Shown here piece by piece: positions 57,314 to 64,000 of a stretch of 64,000 nucleotides of DNA (its first letter is position 1; each line of letters opens with the position of its first letter). The stretch is taken from positions 1 through 64,000 of the forward strand of contig NZ_JACDUS010000015.1 of the NCBI RefSeq assembly GCF_013761005.1, read 5' to 3'. Source of the stretch: Desulfosalsimonas propionicica. GTDB taxonomy: Bacteria > Desulfobacterota > Desulfobacteria > Desulfobacterales > Desulfosalsimonadaceae. The position numbers and the translations under genes were made by a program. The notes below the pieces were generated by a model. The model ran no database searches. It was not told the DNA's origin and worked only from the letters and a program-made list of their open reading frames with translations.

Positions 57314-58709
57314 ACACCATATCCTGGTCGTTGATGATGAGCCCGATATGCTCGAACTGCTGGCCCGGAGCCTGGAGCCGGATTTAAACTGCCGGGTCAG
57401 GACCGCGGATTCCGGCAAGTCCGCCCTGCAGACCCTGGAAAAAAGCCCTTTTGATCTGGCCCTTATCGATATCCGGATGCCGGGCATGGACGGCCTTGAA
57501 TTGCTGGAACTCATCAAGCGAAAATGGCCGGAACTCACAGTTGTCATGATGACTGCCTACGGCTCCATTGAGTACGCGGTCCAGGCCATGAAGCAGGGGG
57601 CCTATGATTTTGTCACCAAGCCCTTTGACCATGAAACCCTGGTGTTCCGGCTGGAAAAAGCCCTGGAGCGCAGCCGTCTGATCTCTGAAAACCGGCTGCT
57701 GAAGCAAAGCGATCCACACGGTCCGGCGTTTTATGGCCTGGTGGGCCAGTCTGATGCCATGCAAAGTGTGTTTGAAACCATCCGCATGGTGGCCCAGACC
57801 GAAATGACCGTGTTGATAACCGGCGAGTCCGGCACAGGCAAGGATTTAACCGCCAGGGCCATTCATTCCATCAGCAGCCGCAGCAAGGGCCCGTTTGTTG
57901 CGGTCAATTGCCCTACCGTGCCCGAGCAGATTCTGGAAAGCGAATTGTTCGGATACAAAAAAGGGGCATTCACCCATGCCACCCAGAACAAGACCGGTTT
58001 GTTTCAGGAGGCTGACGGGGGCACCATTTTTCTCGATGAAATCGGGGATGTCAGTCCGGCCATCCAGACCAAGCTGCTGCGGGTGCTCCAGGAACGTGAG
58101 ATCAAGCCCCTTGGCGATACCCGTTCCGTTCATGTGGATGTGCGCATCATTGCCTCCACCAACCAGGATTTAAAGGCCAAAATCCGGGATGGCACATTCC
58201 GGGAGGATTTTTTTTACCGCCTGGCCGTGCTGCCGGTGCACCTGCCGCCATTGCGCGACCGCAGAAATGACATTCCCCTGATTGCCGAGCATCTTCTGCG
58301 CAAGCATCGCAGCCGGTTAAACGAACCGCACAAGACGTTTTCTTCTGAATTAATGGCGCATTTAAAATCCCGCCACTGGGAGGGAAATGTCCGGGAATTG
58401 GAAAACATCGTCATTCAGGCAATTCTGTTTTCCTCCGGCCGGACCATCAACCCGCAGGACTTAAAACACCCGGTGGATGATGCGACTGCAGAAAATCAAG
58501 GCTGCGGTTACGCGGATGTAAGCCATCTGCCCTACCGGGAGGCCAAGGAGACGGTGCTGCACGCATTTAACGCAGAATATATCGGAACGCTGCTTCAGCA
58601 GACCGGCGGCAACGTGACCCGTGCAGCCAAAAAATGCGGGCTCGAACGCCAGTCCCTTCAGCAGATCATGCGCCGTTATGAGATTTCCGCGGAAGATTAC
58701 CGGAGTTAA
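57306..58709 (+). CDS. NtrC-family sigma-54 response regulator
   Basis: A 467-residue regulator. The receiver domain (about 1-120) has the acidic pair VVDDEPD, phosphorylated Asp in LALIDIRMPG near 54, and conserved T and K (MTAYGS, VTKPFD). The AAA+ domain has Walker A GESGTGKD near 178 and [10 protein letters not shown] near 240. A Fis-type helix-turn-helix closes the protein (AAKKCGLERQSLQQIMRR). The sigma-54 contact loop reads GAFTHA near 220, where the consensus is GAFTGA. The ATG at 57306 follows AAGGAGG; the longer frame into the kinase gene is rejected. It probably controls both divergent promoters at 55.1-55.6 kb. Confidence 0.88.
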   Translation: MDEHHILVVDDEPDMLELLARSLEPDLNCRVRTADSGKSALQTLEKSPFDLALIDIRMPGMDGLELLELIKRKWPELTVVMMTAYGSIEYAVQAMKQGAYDFVTKPFDHETLVFRLEKALERSRLISENRLLKQSDPHGPAFYGLVGQSDAMQSVFETIRMVAQTEMTVLITGESGTGKDLTARAIHSISSRSKGPFVAVNCPTVPEQILESELFGYKKGAFTHATQNKTGLFQEADGGTIFLDEIGDVSPAIQTKLLRVLQEREIKPLGDTRSVHVDVRIIASTNQDLKAKIRDGTFREDFFYRLAVLPVHLPPLRDRRNDIPLIAEHLLRKHRSRLNEPHKTFSSELMAHLKSRHWEGNVRELENIVIQAILFSSGRTINPQDLKHPVDDATAENQGCGYADVSHLPYREAKETVLHAFNAEYIGTLLQQTGGNVTRAAKKCGLERQSLQQIMRRYEISAEDYRS

Positions 58710-58720
58710 AAAAACCAACA

Positions 58721-59290
58721 TCAAGGATGCCCCCGGCTCTGTCCGCAGGCCATGGCCGTGGCAATCAGGTGAGCGGTGCGTATGGGTTCAGGGATGCGGC
58801 CGTGGATACAAAATCGCCTGAGCACGGCCGCGGCCTCAGCGGACGAAAGCCCCACCCGCTGGACATAAACATTTTCCAAGGGCTCCATGGGGCCGAGTTT
58901 TTCAATGATTGCCCATTTTTCCCGGCCCCGGGCAATGTGGGAGAGCAGCGCGTTTTTTATGGCGGTCATGTCCGGCTGTTTTCTGGCCACCGCCACGACC
59001 GGCAGACCCAGCCGGTCATGCAGCCCGAACACATCCACTACGTTAAATCCCCCAAGTGCTATGCCCTGGAGCAAAATTAGCCGGACGTGTCGGGCAAACC
59101 GGGATTGGCTCACCATGGCCGCGATTTTTTCCGCTGCGTCAAATCCGTCCTTTTCGATTTTGCCGGTTAAAACTCCGTCAAAGCGCAGATCCGCATACAC
59201 CGTTGCCACAACAGGCACACTGCCCGCATGCGTCCGGGAAAACGGTGCATCATCAAAGCCCGCCACATTGGATAATCGATTTGTCGCCAT
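58721..59290 (-). CDS. DUF99 family protein (endonuclease dU-like)
   Basis: A 189-residue protein of the DUF99 family, mostly archaeal with some bacterial members. Motifs: NVAGFDDAPF near the N-terminus, DGFDAAEKIAAMV near 60, ILLQGIALGGFNVVDVF near 83, and LPVVAVARKQPDM near 107. Some family members have been reported to act on deoxyuridine-containing DNA, but this is not established for bacteria. The start at 59290 follows a GAGG site with seven bases spacing; the longer TTG frame to 59383 is rejected. It converges on the response regulator gene with an 11-base gap. Confidence 0.78.
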   Translation of the reverse strand: MATNRLSNVAGFDDAPFSRTHAGSVPVVATVYADLRFDGVLTGKIEKDGFDAAEKIAAMVSQSRFARHVRLILLQGIALGGFNVVDVFGLHDRLGLPVVAVARKQPDMTAIKNALLSHIARGREKWAIIEKLGPMEPLENVYVQRVGLSSAEAAAVLRRFCIHGRIPEPIRTAHLIATAMACGQSRGHP

Positions 59291-59403
59291 CAAAATCCTC
59301 TTTGCGGAGCATGCCGCAAAATAACCGATCTGCTGGCAGAAATATCCCGGATTGTCCTGCAAGTCAAGAAAGCTGCCGGTCAAATGATCACACTTATGCT
59401 TTT

Positions 59404-59461
59404 GTAAAAAGTAAGTTTTTAGATGGCACCGTAAAAGGGCAAAACTTTTACGGTGCCATCA
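59404..59461 (-). repeat. Dispersed repeat, copy 2, with perfect hairpin
   Basis: GATGGCACCGTAAAAG (59423-59438) and its exact inverted copy (59446-59461) form a 16-base stem with a 7-base loop. The adjoining 59404-59422 extends the similarity to the copy at 41953-41987. There is no T-tract on either side, so it is probably a repeat element and not a simple terminator, although it lies between divergent genes. Confidence 0.7.
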
Positions 59462-59500
59462 CACTTGAACAAAAGCGGGAAAACATGTTAAGCCGGGCTA

Positions 59501-60499
59501 ATGAATTCTGTCAATCAACGCAATTTCAATGGCTCAGCACAGGACCCGGAAAAACGGCGGTATCTGGATGCCTTTTTTTATTTTCTCATTGTACAGGGAT
59601 TTTTTCTTATTGGCCTGATCCCGCGGAAAACCGCCGTGCATGCGGCCAATTGGCTGGGCCGGCTCTGGTTTGCCGCAGACCGGCGGCATCGGGAGATTGC
59701 CGTATCCAATATTGGGCGTGTATTTGGCGGCCAAATGACCCCGCAGCAGATCCGGGCCATGGCCAGAAGCGTGTTTTGCAGCCTTGTTCGCATTGTTTTT
59801 GAAATCGGTTGGTCTTTGCGCCTCAACCACACCGATATCCGGAAACATTTTCGGTTTTCCGGCATGCACCATTTACAGGCCGCTCTGGGGGAAAAAAAGG
59901 GCGTGCTTGTGCTGACCGGCCATATCGGAAACTGGGAACTGCTTCCCCTGGCCATGGGACAGGTGGGCCTGCCGGTCAGCGCCATGTACCGGCCCCTGGA
60001 GTTTGAGCCATTGGACCGTTTTTTCATAAGCCAGCGCAGCCGCTACGGCGCCCGCCTGCTGGCCAAGCGGCGGGCCATGCGCGGTATGCTTTCGGCGTTA
60101 CATAACAATGAACTCATTGGCATGCTGCTGGACCAGAACGCCCGGGTAAAAGACGGGGTGTTTGTGGATTTTTTCGGTAGCCCGGCGTGTACCGGCAAGG
60201 GCATGGCCCTGCTGGCCAGAAGAACCGGTGCACCGGTGGTGCCCGTGTTTTTGGTCCGAGAAAAGGGGTATTACCGGGTGGAATGCCACCCGGCCCTGCC
60301 AAAAATCGAGACCCGGGACAAGACCAAGGATATTGAGGCGGCCACTGCCTTATATAATAAGGTAATTGAAGACATGATCCGCCGGTACCCGCAGCAGTGG
60401 TTCTGGGTCCACCACAGGTGGAAGACAAAGCCGTTTAAGCCGTGGGCGCCCAAAACCGGATCTGTTCCGGATAAAATCACAGATGGGGAAAAACAATGA
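59501..60499 (+). CDS. LpxL/HtrB-type lipid A acyltransferase
   Basis: A 332-residue inner-membrane acyltransferase. A membrane segment near residues 25-45 precedes the acyltransferase domain with the H-x4-E catalytic motif in LTGHIGNWELLP near 142. LLDQNARVKDGVFVDFFG near 208 and HHRWKTKP near the C-terminus are typical of the lauroyl/myristoyl transferases that complete lipid A. Which acyl chain is added cannot be told. The stop overlaps the start of hisC by four bases. Confidence 0.85.
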   Translation: MNSVNQRNFNGSAQDPEKRRYLDAFFYFLIVQGFFLIGLIPRKTAVHAANWLGRLWFAADRRHREIAVSNIGRVFGGQMTPQQIRAMARSVFCSLVRIVFEIGWSLRLNHTDIRKHFRFSGMHHLQAALGEKKGVLVLTGHIGNWELLPLAMGQVGLPVSAMYRPLEFEPLDRFFISQRSRYGARLLAKRRAMRGMLSALHNNELIGMLLDQNARVKDGVFVDFFGSPACTGKGMALLARRTGAPVVPVFLVREKGYYRVECHPALPKIETRDKTKDIEAATALYNKVIEDMIRRYPQQWFWVHHRWKTKPFKPWAPKTGSVPDKITDGEKQ

Positions 60500-61602
60500 A
60501 ACTCAATATTCCTGACTACATTCAAGCCATCCAGGCTTACAAGCCCGGAAAGCCCATCGAGGAACTGGAGCGGGAGTACGGTATCTCCGGTTCCGTAAAA
60601 CTGGCATCCAATGAAAACCCCCTCGGCCCATCGCCGCTTGCCGTCGATGCCATGCACGTGGCCATGGACAAGCTGCACCGGTATCCGGACGGCCGCGGTT
60701 ATGCCCTGGTGGAAAAAATCGCCCGCAAACTCGGGGTGGCCCCCGGCAACGTGGTTTTGGGCAACGGCTCTGACGAGATTATCGGCATGCTGACCCGGGC
60801 GCTGATGCAGCCCGGAGATGAGGCCGTGATGACCGCGCCCTCGTTTCTCATGTATGAGATCATGGTGCGCTCGGCCGGGGCCCTGCCGGTATTTGTGCCC
60901 CTGAAGTCCCTTTTCGTGGATTTGGACCAAATGGCGGCCCAGATCACGGAAAAAACGCGCATGATTTTTCTCAACAACCCGGTCAATCCAACGGGCACCA
61001 TTATCACCCGGTCTGAATTTGAAAAGTTTCTGGGAAAAGTGCCCGACCAGGCGGTGGTGGTCATTGATGAGGCCTATATTGAATTTGCCGCAGACCCGGA
61101 CTGCGCAGACGGCCTGGCATACTGCACAGGGCAGCGGCCGGTGGTGGTGCTGCGGACATTTTCCAAGGCCTACGGACTTGCCGGCATCCGCATCGGCTAC
61201 GGGGTGATGCCCGAGGAACTGGCCGGCTGGCTCCACCGGGTGCGCCAGCCCTTTAACGCCAATGCCCTGGCCCAGGCCGGAGCATGCGCGGCCTTGGATG
61301 ATGACGCATTTATGGAAAAAACCGTCCGCCTTGTGCGCGGTGAGCTTGAATTCATGTATGCCGCCCTGGAGCACATGGGTGTGAATTATTTTCCCTCTGA
61401 AGCCAATTTTTTTCTCATTGACGTCAAATGCGATGCGGATGCGTTTTTTGAGGCCATGCTCCGGCAGGGAGTTATCGTACGCTCCATGGTGTCGTACGGT
61501 TATCCCGAATACATCCGCATCAGTGCCGGAACCCGGGAGGAAAACCAGCGGTTTCTGGATGCGTTTGAAAAGGTCATCAACCAGATGCAGCCCGGCAAAT
61601 AA
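60496..61602 (+). CDS. hisC: Histidinol-phosphate aminotransferase
   Basis: A 368-residue PLP-dependent enzyme that transaminates imidazole-acetol phosphate in histidine synthesis. Motifs: KLASNENPLGPSP near residue 36, GNGSDEIIGML near 91, NPVNPTGTI near 160, VIDEAYIEFA near 192, and RTFSKAYGLAGIRIGYG near 220 with the cofactor Lys. Full length for the family. It is coupled to the acyltransferase upstream (ATGA overlap) and followed by cmk after 14 bases. Related enzymes using other substrates cannot be excluded, but the motif set fits HisC. Confidence 0.92.
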   Translation: MKLNIPDYIQAIQAYKPGKPIEELEREYGISGSVKLASNENPLGPSPLAVDAMHVAMDKLHRYPDGRGYALVEKIARKLGVAPGNVVLGNGSDEIIGMLTRALMQPGDEAVMTAPSFLMYEIMVRSAGALPVFVPLKSLFVDLDQMAAQITEKTRMIFLNNPVNPTGTIITRSEFEKFLGKVPDQAVVVIDEAYIEFAADPDCADGLAYCTGQRPVVVLRTFSKAYGLAGIRIGYGVMPEELAGWLHRVRQPFNANALAQAGACAALDDDAFMEKTVRLVRGELEFMYAALEHMGVNYFPSEANFFLIDVKCDADAFFEAMLRQGVIVRSMVSYGYPEYIRISAGTREENQRFLDAFEKVINQMQPGK

Positions 61603-61616
61603 AGGAATCCAATCGC

Positions 61617-62294
61617 TTGAAACCTCTTCTGATAACCATAGACGGCCCGGCAGGTGCAGGCAAGACCACCGTGAGCCGCGCCCTGGCAGACCGGCTGGGC
61701 TATACTTATGTGGACACCGGTGCGCTGTACCGGGGCGTGGCCCGTGAAATGCGTGTCCGGCAGGTGGACCCGGAGGACGAAAAAGGCCTGGCCCGGGTGC
61801 TGGCGGATCTGGATTTGCGCTTTGTCCGCCGCGACAGGGTTCTGCGCCTGTTGTCCGCAGGCGTGGATATCACCGGAGAGATCCGGAACCCGGAAATCAC
61901 CATGCTGGCCTCGGTCGCATCGGCAAGGCCAGAGGTGCGCCGCGCCCTGCTGGCCTTGCAGCGGCGGCTGGGAGCTGAAAAATCCGCCGTTTTTGAGGGC
62001 CGGGACATGGGAACAGTCGTTTTTCCGGATGCGGACGTCAAATTTTTTTTGATCGCGGATCTGCACGTGCGTGCCCGGCGCAGGTACCTGGAGCTTGCCG
62101 GAGACCCGGGCCTTAGCCTTGAGCAGGTGGAAAAGGACATGCAAAAGCGCGATGCCAATGATGCCGGCCGCTCCATTGCGCCCTTAAAGGCGGCTGACGA
62201 CGCGGTTTATATCGATTCCACAAGCAGGGGCGCAACTGCCGTGGTCGATGAAATGATGGCCGTTATTCGGGATACCGGGAGGGGTAAGGGTTGA
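61617..62294 (+). CDS. cmk: Cytidylate kinase
   Basis: A 225-residue nucleoside monophosphate kinase converting CMP/dCMP to the diphosphates. It begins with LLITIDGPAGAGKTTVSRAL (P-loop) and continues with YTYVDTGALYRGVA, the substrate-binding segment, and GRDMGTVVFPDADVKFFL near 128, then a LID region RRRYLEL and NDAGRSIAPLKAADDAV near 180. The start is TTG at 61617, with AAAGGA upstream. The cmk-rpsA order is conserved in many bacteria. Confidence 0.93.
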   Translation: MKPLLITIDGPAGAGKTTVSRALADRLGYTYVDTGALYRGVAREMRVRQVDPEDEKGLARVLADLDLRFVRRDRVLRLLSAGVDITGEIRNPEITMLASVASARPEVRRALLALQRRLGAEKSAVFEGRDMGTVVFPDADVKFFLIADLHVRARRRYLELAGDPGLSLEQVEKDMQKRDANDAGRSIAPLKAADDAVYIDSTSRGATAVVDEMMAVIRDTGRGKG

Positions 62295-62341
62295 AATTAA
62301 CTGTTGTGTTTTTGCTTTTGCTCTGTTAATAAAGCGCACCT

Positions 62342-62366
62342 ATACTCCTTTGCATACAGGGAGTAT
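62342..62366 (+). promoter_or_regulatory. Inverted repeat in the rpsA leader
   Basis: ATACTCC and GGAGTAT form a perfect 7-base stem with an 11-base loop, 31 bases upstream of the rpsA start. It could be part of the mRNA structure used in S1 autoregulation, or an operator; only the symmetry is seen. Confidence 0.35.
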
Positions 62367-62397
62367 CTTAAAACGGCCAAAGGGGGTATTGTTGTAA

Positions 62398-64000
62398 ATG
62401 GAAAATTTTCAAGAAAACACTGAAGAACAAGACACAAGAGACATCGAGGGCGCATCGGTTGCTGCGGACGTCGACATCCCGGAGGATGGCGAGCAGAGCA
62501 TGGAATCCCTGATGGAGATGTATGAAGAAAGCCTCAAACGATTTGAAGAAGGCGAGGTCGTCAACGGGCGTATCATCTCCGTGGACCGGGATCACGTTTT
62601 GGTGGATGTGGGCTACAAGTCCGAGGGGCTGATTCCCATCAATGAGTTTAAGGACAGTGAGGGAAACGTCCAGGCTGCAGTGGATGATGACGTTGAGGTC
62701 ATGATCGAGTGGTGGGACGAAGAAGAAGAGCGCGTCCTTTTATCCAAGGAAAAAGCCGCCAAGGTCAAGGTCTGGGACGCCATCAAGGAAGTCTACGAGG
62801 CCGAGGGCACCATTGAGGGCGTGATCACGCACCGGGTCAAGGGCGGTTTTTCCGTTGATATCGGGGTTCAGGCTTTTCTGCCGGGATCCCAGGCCGACCT
62901 GCGCCCCATTCGCAATCTGGATGAAATGGTTGGCCAGTCCTTTGATTTCAAAGTCCTCAAGTTCAACCGTAAGCGAAATAACATTGTGTTGTCCCGCCGG
63001 GTGATTCTGGAAGCCGAACGCGAGATGAAGCGCTCCGAAACCCTGGCCGCCATTGAAGAGAACAAGGTGATGGACGGCACGGTGAAAAATATTACGGAAT
63101 ACGGGGTGTTTGTGGATCTGGGCGGAGTTGACGGCCTGCTCCACATCACTGATATTTCCTGGGGCCGGGTCAAGCATCCGTCTGAATTGTTTGCTATCGG
63201 TGATCCCATACAGGTCATGATTCTATCATTTGATCCGCAGACCGAGCGGGTTTCGCTGGGAATGAAACAGCTAGTGCCCGATCCCTGGAGCTTTGCTTCG
63301 GACAAATACCCCGTGGGCACCAAGCTTACCGGCCGGGTTGTCAGTCTTACGGATTACGGGGCTTTCGTGGAAGTCGAAGAGGGAATTGAGGGCCTGATCC
63401 ATGTTTCTGAAATGTCGTGGACCCGTAAAATCCGCCATCCGTCCAAGGTGGTGTCCGTGGGCGAGCAGGTCGAGGCTGTGGTGCTGGATATCAAGCCGGA
63501 AAGCCGCAGGATTTCACTGGGAATGAAACAAACCATGCCCAATCCCTGGGATGTGATCAGCGAAAAATATCCTGTGGGCTCCATCATTGAAGGCAAAATT
63601 AAAAATATTACTGATTTCGGCATATTCATCGGCATTGATGATGACATTGACGGATTGGTTCACATCTCCGATCTTTCCTGGACCCGCCGCATCAAGCACC
63701 CCTCCGAGCTCTACAAGAAGGGGGATACGGTTCAGGCCAAAGTGCTTGACATTGACAAGCAGAACGAGCGTTTTTCCCTTGGTGTCAAGCAGCTCCATGA
63801 CGATCCCTGGAAAACCGTCGGAGAACGTTATCCAGTGGGAACCGATATCAACGGGATGGTCACCAATGTAACGGATTTCGGTATATTCGTGGAACTGGAA
63901 GAAGGCATTGAAGGTCTGGTGCATGTTTCCGAGATCAGCAAGGAAAAGATCAAAACTCCCGTGGGCATGTACAATGTGGGCGATCAGCTCACTGCCCGGG
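62398..64000 (+). CDS. rpsA: 30S ribosomal protein S1 (5' part, runs off the window)
   Basis: The frame is open from ATG at 62398 to the window end (534 codons, no stop). After an acidic N-terminus (EENFQ/EEQDT-type, about 30 residues) at least five S1 RNA-binding domains follow. The recurring pattern is G-x-V-x-x-I-T-D-Y/F-G-x-F-V-x-L ... GLVHISE/D-S-W: for example KNITEYGVFVDLG near 228, SLTDYGAFVEVEEG near 315, NITDFGIFIGIDDD near 402 and NVTDFGIFVELEEG near 490. It binds mRNA on the 30S subunit. AGGGGG lies upstream with about 11 bases spacing. Confidence 0.95.
   Translation, partial: MENFQENTEEQDTRDIEGASVAADVDIPEDGEQSMESLMEMYEESLKRFEEGEVVNGRIISVDRDHVLVDVGYKSEGLIPINEFKDSEGNVQAAVDDDVEVMIEWWDEEEERVLLSKEKAAKVKVWDAIKEVYEAEGTIEGVITHRVKGGFSVDIGVQAFLPGSQADLRPIRNLDEMVGQSFDFKVLKFNRKRNNIVLSRRVILEAEREMKRSETLAAIEENKVMDGTVKNITEYGVFVDLGGVDGLLHITDISWGRVKHPSELFAIGDPIQVMILSFDPQTERVSLGMKQLVPDPWSFASDKYPVGTKLTGRVVSLTDYGAFVEVEEGIEGLIHVSEMSWTRKIRHPSKVVSVGEQVEAVVLDIKPESRRISLGMKQTMPNPWDVISEKYPVGSIIEGKIKNITDFGIFIGIDDDIDGLVHISDLSWTRRIKHPSELYKKGDTVQAKVLDIDKQNERFSLGVKQLHDDPWKTVGERYPVGTDINGMVTNVTDFGIFVELEEGIEGLVHVSEISKEKIKTPVGMYNVGDQLTAR

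Noticed and set aside
59423-59461. Hairpin as a rho-independent terminator
   Set aside because: No T-tract on either side and it lies between divergent genes; a similar sequence elsewhere favours a dispersed repeat.
60271-61374. 367-codon minus-strand open frame over hisC
   Set aside because: Antisense of hisC and the acyltransferase end; His/Gly-rich composition is typical of a shadow frame.

Overview
The window reads as chromosomal DNA of a Desulfobacterota bacterium, most likely a sulfate-reducing Desulfobacteraceae-like lineage. This rests on the iron-sulfur/molybdopterin gene set, a DUF3786-type gene, the hisC-cmk-rpsA order, abundant sigma-54 regulation and dispersed hairpin repeats. 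The assignment is inference; no rRNA or tRNA gene is present. Three functional blocks are visible.

Block 1 (about 0.25-38.5 kb) is an exosortase/PEP-CTERM type exopolysaccharide locus. Most genes lie on the minus strand. The right half holds the conserved machinery: outer-membrane export protein, beta-barrel protein, chain-length determinant, tyrosine autokinase, initiating sugar transferase, a PAS sigma-54 activator, a PilZ protein, one PEP-CTERM substrate, a PEP-CTERM-locus deacetylase, exosortase fused to EpsI, a FemAB-like protein, a DegT-like protein and an O-glycosylation ligase/Wzy-like protein. A TPR lipoprotein is divergent. The left half is the variable part: GT2 and GT4 glycosyltransferases, four sulfotransferases, deacetylases, an ABC exporter, three ATP-grasp enzymes and a CapK-like adenylate-forming enzyme. 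The likely product is a sulfated, partly deacetylated surface polysaccharide with covalently sorted surface proteins. The leftmost genes and the 11.9-12.7 kb sulfotransferase gene are AT-rich, as expected for exchanged accessory genes.

Block 2 (38.5-45.9 kb) holds a large secreted adhesin-like protein with fibronectin III modules and a 399-bp tandem duplication. Its leader has a sigma-54 promoter and a clear c-di-GMP-I (GEMM-I) riboswitch, so its expression is probably tied to the same surface lifestyle. After it come an MltF-like lytic transglycosylase, an ABM-domain protein, a cysteine-cluster protein, a DUF3786-type protein and a DUF374-type acyltransferase.

Block 3 (45.9-58.7 kb) is a minus-strand redox operon: a TauE/SafE (TSUP) transporter with a periplasmic domain, an EMC3/DUF106-like membrane protein, a small membrane protein, a four-cluster ferredoxin, a GltD-like flavoprotein with a NuoF-like N-terminus, a 70-residue protein, a NuoG-like protein, a ferritin-like protein and a molybdopterin oxidoreductase. 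Divergently transcribed is a three-gene sensor unit (membrane protein, histidine kinase, NtrC-family regulator). Both directions carry sigma-54-like promoters. The set suggests regulated import or export of a sulfur oxyanion or organosulfur acid coupled to cytoplasmic redox chemistry; the substrate is unknown.

The right end (58.7-64 kb) is housekeeping: a DUF99 protein, LpxL-type acyltransferase, hisC, cmk and the 5' part of rpsA, which runs off the window.

The most notable signals are the GEMM-I riboswitch with a sigma-54 promoter before the adhesin; a sigma-54 promoter, three upstream CCGGA dyads and a structured leader before the PEP-CTERM gene; the deacetylase/low-molecular-weight phosphatase fusion; and the TSUP/EMC3-like/molybdopterin operon.
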